Origin: a virus
DNA: 25,625 nt
IMG/VR virus record: IMGVR_UViG_3300046660_000438
Location: 1 to 25,625 of that record
Reading direction: 5' to 3' (one strand)
The notes beneath the pieces were generated by a model. The model worked only from the letters and a program-made list of their open reading frames with translations. It had not been told where the DNA came from and made no database searches. The position numbers and the translations under genes are program-made. Numbering within the stretch: the first letter of the stretch is position 1; every line of letters starts with the position of its first letter. Of this stretch, positions 1 through 5,417 are shown one piece after another.

Positions 1-31
1 CAGCTGGATTTCATCCCAGCGCATCGCTTAG
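1..31 (+). CDS. 3' end of an upstream late gene (partial)
   Basis: Reading in the frame of positions 2-4 gives a short open stretch ending SWISSQRIA and a TAG stop at 29-31. The stop lies just before the ribosome binding site of the next gene, as expected for the end of a tail or other structural gene lying upstream of the lysis cassette. Only nine codons are visible, so the product cannot be named; the late-gene assignment rests on position alone. Confidence 0.45.
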   Translation, partial: SWISSQRIA

Positions 32-44
32 AGGAGTTCTATCC

Positions 45-242
45 GTGCCTATGTATGTGGTCACTGGGAAAAACACGAGCGGCGAACCTGTGGTGTCGGT
101 GGATATATCCGCAGTCAACCAGGAAGGCACTGTGGTGCAGGAGTTGGACGTCGTCAACGCCGTTCGGGCCCTGCTTGCCGGGACGCCCGGGATCGGGTCG
201 GTGGTGGCGCAGAAGTTCGAGCAGGTCATCACCAACGTCTGA
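45..242 (+). CDS. Small conserved-type phage protein, unknown function (65 aa)
   Basis: The GTG start follows a GAGGAG ribosome binding site at 31-36 with 8 nt spacing, which decides the start. The product is a compact, soluble 65-residue protein without Cys, signal peptide or membrane segment. It has a beta-like first half (MYVVTGKN, PVVSVDIS) and a helical second half (VVNAVRALLAG). It lies between the end of a late gene and the endolysin and is probably co-transcribed with them. I do not recognise the family. A tail-associated or lysis-accessory role would be a guess from position. Confidence 0.7.
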   Translation: MPMYVVTGKNTSGEPVVSVDISAVNQEGTVVQELDVVNAVRALLAGTPGIGSVVAQKFEQVITNV

Positions 243-380
243 TCCTCCCCCGGGGATTCACAGGGGGATCCGGCAGCCTGTTAGGCGAGACGAGCCGTAT
301 CGTCTCTACTGCCACAACGAGCACGACGAGGCGATGGCGCTCACCGCCCGCTCCTGACTCAACGCGAAGGGACTCTGACT

Positions 381-1238
381 ATGGCCTGGTATCCCGGCGC
401 CACCAAGATGGAGCTGCAACCGGAGTCGGACGCCCAACCGGCGATCCGGCCCACGCAGTTCATCCTGCACAGCATCGTCGCCCCGTGGACGCCCGAGCGG
501 ACGTACGAGTATTGGCGCGACTCGACGAACCTGGAGTCCCACTTCGGGCTCGGCTACGACGGAAGCCTCGGCCAGTTCATCGGGACGCAGACCCGCGCGG
601 ATGCGAACGCCGCAGCGAACCTGCGGGCGGACGGGACCGGCGCGGTGTCGCTGGAGTCCGCGTCGAATCTGCAGGCGTCGGACCCGTGGACGGCGGCGCA
701 GGTCGAGACGCTCATCAAGCTCGGGGTGTGGCTGCACCAGGAGCACGAGATCCCGCTGCGGATCTGCCGCAGCGCGAGCGATCCGGGCTTCGGCTATCAC
801 CGTCTGTTCTCCGCGTGGAACCCGAACGGGCACTCCTGCCCGGGTGACGCACGGGTGAAGCAGTTCAAGGAGGTCGTGTTCCCGGGCATCGTCGCCCGCG
901 CGACCGGCAAGACCAATGGTCCCGAGGAGGACGACATGCCCACTGCTGCTGAAGTCGCGAAGGCGGTGCTGACCTACGACGGGGTGATCTCCGTCCCGGG
1001 TGCGCCGGCCACTAACCCGACCTGGACCCTGTCGAGCGTGCAGACGGAGATCCTCAAGCGGATCGACGCGGTGCGTACTGCGGAGGCTGCGCAGACCGCG
1101 GCGATCACGAAGCTGGCCGGGCTGGTCGGCACCGGTGTGGACACGGCCGCCGTGGTGGCAGCGGTGAAGGTGGCCATCGCAGAAGCGGTGGTCAAGGTGA
1201 GCGTCGACGTGACCGGCGCTGGAACGAAGGGATCCTGA
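381..1238 (+). CDS. Endolysin, N-acetylmuramoyl-L-alanine amidase type (Amidase_2)
   Basis: This is the probable endolysin, cutting the bond between MurNAc and L-Ala in host peptidoglycan once the holin lets it through the membrane. Residues 1-175 have the type-2 amidase pattern of zinc ligands: His30 in the ILHS strand, His140 in the YHRL segment, and Cys153 in an HSCPGD motif (His151 is also nearby). Asp156 closes the CPG-D signature. After a linker near 178-190, residues 190-285 form an Ala/Val-rich helical tail of unknown role, perhaps cell-wall binding or oligomerisation. There is no signal peptide, so export depends on the holin. The ATG start is preceded by GAAGGGA. The holin gene starts 2 nt after the stop. 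Length (285 aa) is usual for phage lysins. Confidence 0.88.
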   Translation: MAWYPGATKMELQPESDAQPAIRPTQFILHSIVAPWTPERTYEYWRDSTNLESHFGLGYDGSLGQFIGTQTRADANAAANLRADGTGAVSLESASNLQASDPWTAAQVETLIKLGVWLHQEHEIPLRICRSASDPGFGYHRLFSAWNPNGHSCPGDARVKQFKEVVFPGIVARATGKTNGPEEDDMPTAAEVAKAVLTYDGVISVPGAPATNPTWTLSSVQTEILKRIDAVRTAEAAQTAAITKLAGLVGTGVDTAAVVAAVKVAIAEAVVKVSVDVTGAGTKGS

Positions 1239-1240
1239 TC

Positions 1241-1507
1241 ATGTCTGAGTCGTCTCTCCCCGATGTGCAGACGGTCGTGAAGACCGCAGCCACCTACGGA
1301 AAGGACCTCGCCGAGCGCGTCATCTGGACGTTCCTCGGAGGGACCACCGCGGTGGTCGTCGCCTCCGGGCCGGCCGACGTGCTGCACGCCAGCTTCTGGC
1401 AGGCGGTCGCCACGGGCGGTGTCGCTGCGGTGGTGTCCCTCGTGAAGGGGCTGGCGGCGCGCGGCTTCGGTGCGAAGAACTCCGCGTCGACGGCTTCGGG
1501 CGTCTAG
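1241..1507 (+). CDS. Holin, two-transmembrane r1t-like
   Basis: The 88-residue protein has two hydrophobic helices at about residues 27-45 (VIWTFLGGTTAVVVASG) and 52-70 (FWQAVATGGVAAVVSLVKGL), with a short turn between them and a basic, small-residue tail. This is the layout of small phage holins of the r1t-like class, which form timed lesions in the cytoplasmic membrane. The ribosome binding site GAAGGGA (1226-1232) lies inside the end of the lysin gene, so the two genes are coupled. Size, topology and position directly behind the lysin support the call. The family name is from pattern recognition, not a search. Confidence 0.82.
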   Translation: MSESSLPDVQTVVKTAATYGKDLAERVIWTFLGGTTAVVVASGPADVLHASFWQAVATGGVAAVVSLVKGLAARGFGAKNSASTASGV

Positions 1508-1516
1508 GGAGTCCTG

Positions 1517-1777
1517 TTGGACGCCACCACCCTCGGCGCGGTCCTGGCGTTCGCTGGCGTCGTGTCCGGCTCGGTGGTGGCGTACATCGGGAAGCGGGGT
1601 GAGACCCGCAACTCGCTCACGGACCAGGTCCAAGAGGAACGCGACGGCCTGGCACGGCGCCTCGCTGAGAAGGACGTGCAGATCGCCGCGCTGGAGCAGC
1701 AGCGCCACGACTACCTCGTCAGGATCACCCAGCTAGAGATAGAGAACATTCGACTCGGAGGAAACCCCACCCCATGA
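1517..1777 (+). CDS. Lysis-cassette membrane protein with coiled coil
   Basis: A TTG start at 1517 sits 5 nt after AGGGAG (1506-1511). The 86-aa product has one N-terminal membrane helix (about residues 6-24) followed by a charged heptad-like helix at about 30-75 ([26 protein letters not shown]). One membrane anchor plus a coiled coil next to holin and lysin recalls accessory holins or spanin-like proteins. A true spanin is not expected in a Gram-positive host, so it may be a second holin component or an antiholin. Its stop overlaps the next start (ATGA at 1774-1777). Confidence 0.75.
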   Translation: MDATTLGAVLAFAGVVSGSVVAYIGKRGETRNSLTDQVQEERDGLARRLAEKDVQIAALEQQRHDYLVRITQLEIENIRLGGNPTP

Positions 1778-2445
1778 CCCGTACTGAGCGCACGATCGTG
1801 CACCACTGGCGCGGCATCGCGGTCCTGTGCGCGATCGTCGCTCTGTTCGGCATTGCGTGGGCGACGTGGCACCGCGTGGACGCCGACCGGGCGGCCTCTG
1901 ACAGGAGGTACACGGCGGCTGCGGCGGAGGCGAACAAGCGCGGTGATGCGCTATCGACGGTCGCCGGGGACGTCCGTGCTCTGAGGGCGCAGGTGAGGGG
2001 TCTGGGGAAGACGCCGGTGGCCCCGGACCCGAGCAAGGCCGTGGCGGATCTGCCCGCCCGTACGACGGTCCCGGTGCCGATACCAGGCCCGACAGGTCCG
2101 GCAGGAAGCCCCGGCCCGTCAGGTTCCCCCGGTTCCCCGGGTGCGACGGGGGTGGCAGGTGTACCGGGTTCCGCTGGCAGTCCTGGAGTGGTCGGTCCGA
2201 GCGGTCCGGCTGGTCCTGTCGGGCCTACGGGGGCTCAGGGCGCGCAGGGTCCGGCCGGGCCTGCGGGGCGGGACGGGGCGGACGGTCGGGATGGACAGAC
2301 CTGCCCGGACGGGTACAGCTTGCAGGCCCCGTCGTATGACCCGGATGCGTTGGTGTGCCGGAGGGATGGGGCGCCGCAGCCGAGTCCGTCGCCGTCGGGC
2401 CTGCTGTCGTTGGGGTTGGACCCGAGCCGCCGCCAGTACGTCTAG
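1774..2445 (+). CDS. Membrane-anchored collagen-like (Gly-X-Y) protein
   Basis: The 223-aa product has a basic N-terminus, one membrane helix at about residues 13-32, a helical Ala-rich stretch (40-78), a Pro-rich linker, and then 23 uninterrupted Gly-X-Y triplets from Gly105 to Gly174. A C-terminal segment follows with two Cys (177 and 195) around a TCPDGYSL motif and a Pro/Ser-rich tail. The repeat should trimerise into a collagen-like rod projecting outward from the membrane. It is translationally coupled to the gene before (ATGA), with GGAGGAA at 1757-1763 as its ribosome binding site. Collagen-like proteins are known in phage tails; a membrane-anchored one at the end of a lysis cassette is less usual. 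Its function is unknown. Confidence 0.85.
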   Translation: MTRTERTIVHHWRGIAVLCAIVALFGIAWATWHRVDADRAASDRRYTAAAAEANKRGDALSTVAGDVRALRAQVRGLGKTPVAPDPSKAVADLPARTTVPVPIPGPTGPAGSPGPSGSPGSPGATGVAGVPGSAGSPGVVGPSGPAGPVGPTGAQGAQGPAGPAGRDGADGRDGQTCPDGYSLQAPSYDPDALVCRRDGAPQPSPSPSGLLSLGLDPSRRQYV

Positions 2446-2621
2446 GCCGCTGTCACGATCTCGGCGCGGACCGCGTCCGCCCACTCCACCAATAGCGCCT
2501 CGTACTCGGCTCGTTCCTCCGCTGTGAGCAGGGTCCCCTCGCGCGGCCACAGGGCGCGGATGTCCTCGTTCACGACCGCAGCCGGCCGCACAGCGCCGCT
2601 AGGCAGAGGGGTGGGGGACAT
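2442..2621 (-). CDS. Small hypothetical protein, minus strand (59 aa)
   Basis: The reading frame on the minus strand ends with a TAG that overlaps the stop of the collagen-like gene by 4 nt, so the genes converge. An ATG at 2619-2621 gives a 59-aa acidic, helical product ([19 protein letters not shown]). A GTG at 2646-2648 would add nine residues. Neither start has a strong ribosome binding site. The sequence looks protein-like rather than a shadow because no plus-strand gene covers it. I do not recognise a family or function. It may be expressed apart from the lytic genes because of its orientation. Confidence 0.5.
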   Translation of the reverse strand: MSPTPLPSGAVRPAAVVNEDIRALWPREGTLLTAEERAEYEALLVEWADAVRAEIVTAA

Positions 2622-2748
2622 GAGACAAGCGTAGCCGCGGGCACCCACAGGCCACCCAGTCGAGCAGCGGCCTGCCCCGAGCCCTCACATGGAAAAGGTC
2701 CCGCCCCATACCCTGACAGTGACGAGCTGTTCAGAGAGGGGCGAGACC

Positions 2749-3999
2749 GTGCCTACAGATGCTACCCCCGACCCGTACGCCGACCCGCTGAAGTTCGGCC
2801 AGCGGGTGCAGATCCTCCGCGAGCGCCGCGGCATGACTCGAGTGCAACTTGCCGGCCTCGTCGGCGTCTCACCGCACACCCTGAAAAAAGTCGAGAACGG
2901 GCAGCAGCAGGCCCCGGGGCTCGAGATGGTGATGCGGATCGCCGAAGCGTTGCGGGTGCGTGATCTCGCCGACCTCACCGGCCTCCCCGAGGCGCATGTC
3001 GATCTGTTCATCGGCCCCGGGCATCCGCGTCTTGCCGCGGTGAAAGCGGCGATCGACTCCTTCCCTCTCACCTCGAGCATCGAGGCGCCGCCTGTCGCGC
3101 ACCTTCAGGCCCGTCTCGACCGGGCATGGACGGCCCGCCACGAGGCGCCCAACCACCGCGAGGTCATCGGGAAACTACTGCCGGACCTGATCCGTGACGC
3201 GCAGGCCCTCGTGCGGCAGGCGGACTCCGCGCTCGAGCGACGTATGGCGCAGGGGCTCCTCGCGCAGTCGTACTCCCTGTCGCAGTTCTTCATCGCCTAC
3301 CAACCAGACTCGAGCCTGCTGTGGCGCGTCGCCGAACGCGGGATGATCGCCGCGCAGGAGAGCGAGGACCCGCACACCATCGGCGTCGCCGCCTGGCTCA
3401 TGGCCCAAGCCCACCGCGACTCAGGCCCGCGCCACTTCGATGCGGCCGACGCGGTGAATCTCGAGGCGGTCCGCTTCCTCGAGCCGCTCCTGCCCGACGC
3501 GAGCGATGACGTCCTCGCCATCGCGGGCGCCCTCGAGTTCGAGCTCGGCTACACCGCGGCCCGTCGGCGGGAGACCGGGACGGCGTGGGGGTGGTGGGAC
3601 AAGGCGGAGAAGACAGCGAAGAAGCTGCCCAGTGACTACTACCACCCGGTGACGTCGTTCTCGCGGGCCATCATGGGCGCGCACGCGGTCACGGTGGCCG
3701 TCGAGCTGCACCAGGGCGGCGAGTCGGTGCGGCAGGCTGCTCGAGCGGACACGATGACGATCAAGTCCCGGCCGAGGCGGGCCCGGCACCGGATCGAAGA
3801 GGCGCGCGCGTACCAGCTGGACGGGCAACCGGAGGTGGCGATCGCGACGCTGGCCAAGGCCTACGAGGCAGCGTCGGAAACGATCAAGTACAACGGGTAC
3901 GCCAGGCGGATCATCCTCGAGGAAGCCGAGTCGAAGCAGGCCGACCGTCGACGGCGCGCGTCGGAGCTGGCGGTGGAGATCGGCATTCTGGCTGCGTAG
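2749..3999 (+). CDS. XRE-family regulator with long helical (TPR-like) C-terminal domain
   Basis: I chose the GTG at 2749, 20 codons inside the longest frame, because GAGAGGGG precedes it and the extra N-terminus is not domain-like. Residues about 16-70 form an XRE helix-turn-helix (FGQRVQILRERRGMTRVQLA, GVSPHTLKKVENG). The remaining 340 residues are almost all amphipathic helices in repeated pairs, resembling TPR arrays. Many actinobacterial regulators have this architecture, and it is also that of the peptide-sensing RRNPP group. It stands apart from the lysis genes and is followed after 91 nt by three coupled mini-genes, which it may regulate. It is probably an accessory (moron-type) regulator expressed in the lysogen; this is inference from position. 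No signal-peptide gene was found beside it. Confidence 0.8.
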   Translation: MPTDATPDPYADPLKFGQRVQILRERRGMTRVQLAGLVGVSPHTLKKVENGQQQAPGLEMVMRIAEALRVRDLADLTGLPEAHVDLFIGPGHPRLAAVKAAIDSFPLTSSIEAPPVAHLQARLDRAWTARHEAPNHREVIGKLLPDLIRDAQALVRQADSALERRMAQGLLAQSYSLSQFFIAYQPDSSLLWRVAERGMIAAQESEDPHTIGVAAWLMAQAHRDSGPRHFDAADAVNLEAVRFLEPLLPDASDDVLAIAGALEFELGYTAARRRETGTAWGWWDKAEKTAKKLPSDYYHPVTSFSRAIMGAHAVTVAVELHQGGESVRQAARADTMTIKSRPRRARHRIEEARAYQLDGQPEVAIATLAKAYEAASETIKYNGYARRIILEEAESKQADRRRRASELAVEIGILAA

Positions 4000-4004
4000 G
4001 GAGG

Positions 4005-4021
4005 GGACCGGATTCCGGTCC
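4005..4021. repeat. 17-bp palindrome downstream of the XRE-TPR gene
   Basis: GGACCGGA and TCCGGTCC flank a single T, giving a near-perfect 17-bp palindrome just after the stop codon. The tiny loop makes it a better protein-binding site than a terminator. It matches the reverse complement of the iteron unit at 19700-19716 at 14 of 17 positions. That could be chance, since both are GC-rich palindromes. Confidence 0.4.
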
Positions 4022-4043
4022 TCGGTTGGGCTGGGGCGCTCTT

Positions 4044-4078
4044 ACGGTCACGTGTGTGAGACGGATCACCGTGACCGT
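4044..4078. promoter_or_regulatory. 9-bp inverted repeat upstream of the mini-gene triad
   Basis: ACGGTCACG (4044-4052) and CGTGACCGT (4070-4078) are perfect inverted copies separated by 17 nt. The right arm ends within the GTGGAGG ribosome binding site (4077-4083) of the next gene. It could be an operator, perhaps for the XRE regulator directly upstream, or an RNA hairpin that masks the ribosome binding site. No clear promoter hexamers were seen. Confidence 0.45.
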
Positions 4079-4090
4079 GGAGGCCAGCAG

Positions 4091-4264
4091 ATGACTCAGC
4101 AGACAACGGCCTACGCCTACTGCGCCTGGCACAAAGGGGTCACGCGAGACGTCCGCCTGATCCAGATCGACGAGACGGGATCCGGCCCGGGAACAGGCCG
4201 CCAGAAGTTCGCGTGCCACCCGTGCCAGATCCGGTACGGCCTGGTCCCGCTCGCCGACCGATGA
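4091..4264 (+). CDS. Cys-rich mini-protein, putative zinc ribbon (57 aa)
   Basis: The ATG at 4091 is chosen over an upstream in-frame ATG because GTGGAGG lies just before it. The 57-aa protein has Cys11 and His14 near the N-terminus (YCAWHKG) and a CHPC motif at 42-45, a spacing that could hold one zinc ion. It has no membrane helix. It is the first of three overlapping mini-genes behind the XRE-TPR regulator; its stop overlaps the next start. The function is unknown; a DNA- or protein-binding adaptor is possible. Confidence 0.68.
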   Translation: MTQQTTAYAYCAWHKGVTRDVRLIQIDETGSGPGTGRQKFACHPCQIRYGLVPLADR

Positions 4265-4494
4265 CCTCTTGGAAGCCGAAGCCGCCCCGGGCCGCCGATC
4301 TGACCCACGCCCAGTACTCGGGGTGGGACTGCTGCTGGTGCCGCACCCGACTCAGTAACGGGGCGCGATCAGCCGGCCGCGCGCAGGGCTCCAGCGGCGC
4401 CTACGACCTGAGCGTCGAGGTCTACGAATGCGGCCCCCGCTGCCCGAAGCGCCCCCGGCGCCCCACATCCATCCGACAGGGAGACGACCAGTGA
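4261..4494 (+). CDS. Cys-rich mini-protein (77 aa)
   Basis: The ATG overlaps the TGA of the previous gene (ATGA at 4261-4264), which fixes the start. The product contains a GWDCCWCRTRL segment and a second ECGPRC pair near the C-terminus, so four to five Cys could bind a metal. It is basic at both ends. It is the second member of the mini-gene triad, and the third starts at its stop (GTGA). I do not recognise the family. Confidence 0.65.
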   Translation: MTSWKPKPPRAADLTHAQYSGWDCCWCRTRLSNGARSAGRAQGSSGAYDLSVEVYECGPRCPKRPRRPTSIRQGDDQ

Positions 4495-4676
4495 AGACCC
4501 GCGGAAACGACGAGGAGAAGTCCCGCGCGGCCGGGGGGGCGGCGGGCTACTGCTGGGCACGCAACCCGACCCGGGCGGGCCGGTGCACCCTCCGGCCCGG
4601 TCATGGCGGCCGGCACGTCGACCGCTTCAACGGCCGCACCAGCCTCACGGACACGTCCGGGAGCACGTGGTCGTAA
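4491..4676 (+). CDS. Small Cys/His protein (61 aa)
   Basis: The GTG at 4491 overlaps the TGA of the gene before, and AGGGAG lies 7-8 nt upstream; these fix the start. The 61-aa product carries GYCWARN, GRCTLRPGHGG and RHVDRF, a C-x(8-10)-C-x(5)-H-x(3)-H arrangement consistent with a small zinc site. It ends the triad and probably the transcript. A converging gene and GC hairpins follow. Unknown function; tight coupling suggests it works with the two proteins before it. Confidence 0.65.
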   Translation: MKTRGNDEEKSRAAGGAAGYCWARNPTRAGRCTLRPGHGGRHVDRFNGRTSLTDTSGSTWS

Positions 4677-4722
4677 CGACCCCCGGTCCCGGCGCAGACG
4701 GCGTGCCGGGGCCGGGTTCTCT

Positions 4723-4759
4723 CCGCCCGCCCCGTACCCCGCGCCCATGGGGCGGGCGG
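4723..4759. terminator. GC-rich hairpin between convergent genes
   Basis: CCGCCCGCCCC (4723-4733) pairs perfectly with GGGGCGGGCGG (4749-4759) around a 15-nt loop. There is no U-tract on either side. It lies between the triad and the converging small repressor gene, so it may act as a bidirectional, U-less actinobacterial-type terminator. The rest of 4677-4830 shows no convincing gene. Confidence 0.55.
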
Positions 4760-4830
4760 GACCAGGCCCCGGCCGGACGGCCCCACGCCCGGCTGTGGGA
4801 TGAGGACGGCCGCCTGGCGGGGTGGCCATT

Positions 4831-4872
4831 GTGACCCGTTGCAGTTTTTCTTCTGGGGCTGCGGCGGGTCAC
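4831..4872. terminator. Hairpin overlapping the stop codon of the small repressor
   Basis: GTGACCCG (4831-4838) and CGGGTCAC (4865-4872) are perfect inverted copies. Two G-T pairs and GCAG/CTGC extend the stem to 14 bp around a 14-nt loop. It includes the minus-strand TGA stop at 4869-4871. The T5 run lies in the loop, not behind the stem, so it is not a classical intrinsic terminator. It may shape or protect the 3' end of the repressor mRNA. Confidence 0.5.
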
Positions 4873-5105
4873 CTCACCAGGTCGGAGAGCGGAACGTTCA
4901 GGGCGGCGGCGATACGGATCAGGTTGTCGGCGAGTGCGGACTGGTGGCCCTGCTCAATCCGGTTGATGGCCTGCCTGTCCATGCCGGCCAGTTCGGCGAG
5001 TTTCTCCTGCGTGAGTTTGGCTTCCCGTCTGGCGCTGCGGATGTTGTCGCCGATGGTTTTGCGCCGGGCAAGGACCCAGTCGGGTGGCGGCGGGGCGGAT
5101 GGCAC
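4869..5105 (-). CDS. Small XRE-family repressor (78 aa)
   Basis: The GTG start at 5103-5105 is the only usable start before an in-frame stop at 5124-5126, and GTGGGG precedes it. Most of the protein is a canonical XRE helix-turn-helix: DNIRSARREAKLTQEKLAEL, then GMDRQAINRIEQG and a closing AAALNVPLSDLV helix. There is no C-terminal dimerisation or protease-sensitive domain. It is transcribed away from the attP candidate and the integrase, alone, between a hairpin and the AT-richer region. It may control its own promoter and possibly the integrase. Whether it is the immunity repressor or an accessory regulator cannot be told, since another HTH gene sits at the main switch. Confidence 0.8.
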   Translation of the reverse strand: MPSAPPPPDWVLARRKTIGDNIRSARREAKLTQEKLAELAGMDRQAINRIEQGHQSALADNLIRIAAALNVPLSDLVR

Positions 5106-5122
5106 CGCCCCACGCTCGCCTG

Positions 5123-5327
5123 ATCATGATCGTGTGTCTGTATCGTCGACCGTACATTTGTGAGATCACGTTCCGGTCAGAACGCAACCATCTTCGAATA
5201 AAACACTCGTTCGAGTGATGTGACGTTCAATTCATTGCAAATAGCAAATATTGAACGCAGAATTACCTGCATTCACCACGAACCGGCCGGCCGCTGTATG
5301 CCCCCCAGGCGCGGCGGTCCGGTCGCG
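5123..5327. promoter_or_regulatory. AT-richer intergenic region with several dyads
   Basis: This stretch upstream of the small repressor has no convincing gene and is clearly richer in A/T than the rest of the window. It holds three inverted repeats: CGTTC-N6-GAACG at 5169-5184, CACTCG-TT-CGAGTG at 5204-5217, and CGTTCAAT-N18-ATTGAACG at 5224-5257. The first two lie about 65-110 bp upstream of the repressor start and are plausible operators. The third could be another protein-binding site or a minor recombination element. I could not assign promoter hexamers with confidence. Confidence 0.5.
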
Positions 5328-5362
5328 GCGCCCTCGGCCTTCAGGCCGGGGGCGCTGTTTTT
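5328..5362 (+). terminator. Intrinsic terminator with U-tract, plus strand
   Basis: The 12-13-bp GC stem runs from GCGCCC at 5328 to GGGCGC ending at 5355, with one T-G pair and a very short loop. It is followed by TGTTTTT (5356-5362), a textbook plus-strand Rho-independent terminator. No plus-strand gene precedes it. In a lysogen it would sit at the prophage end and stop phage transcription from leaving. It could also end a small RNA started in 5123-5327. Confidence 0.8.
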
Positions 5363-5410
5363 AGTGTGTTCTTCAGTGGTGGCCAGTCGACCAGAACTGA
5401 ATAACACACT
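5363..5410. other. attP: Candidate attP of the serine integrase (48-bp imperfect dyad)
   Basis: AGTGTGTT (5363-5370) and AACACACT (5403-5410) are perfect inverted copies. Inside them TTCAGT/ACTGAA and TGG/CCA also pair, so about 18 of 24 positions are symmetric around the dinucleotide GT at 5386-5387. The size, the imperfect symmetry, the non-palindromic central dinucleotide and the position 8 bp from the integrase stop all match attP sites of large serine integrases. No U-tract follows on the minus strand, so a terminator for the integrase is less likely. Confidence 0.62.
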
Positions 5411-5417
5411 CGCATGC

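Noticed and set aside
262-357. Possible micro-gene encoding a peptide ending YRLYCHNEHDEAMALTARS
   Set aside because: The residues look protein-like and an AGGGGG lies upstream, but there is no ATG, GTG or TTG start at a usable position in the frame after the stop of the first gene.
4091-4676. Toxin-antitoxin system in the mini-gene triad
   Set aside because: None of the three resembles a known toxin or antitoxin and all have metal-site-like Cys. There is no acidic/basic partner pattern.
5224-5257. 34-bp dyad CGTTCAAT-N18-ATTGAACG as attP
   Set aside because: Its core is less symmetric and it is 160 bp from the integrase, on the far side of a terminator. The 5363-5410 dyad is longer and better placed, so this is kept only as an alternative.
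4677-5417. tRNA gene or other structured RNA gene
   Set aside because: Hairpins are present, but no cloverleaf with a T-loop GTTCRA and matching acceptor arms could be found.
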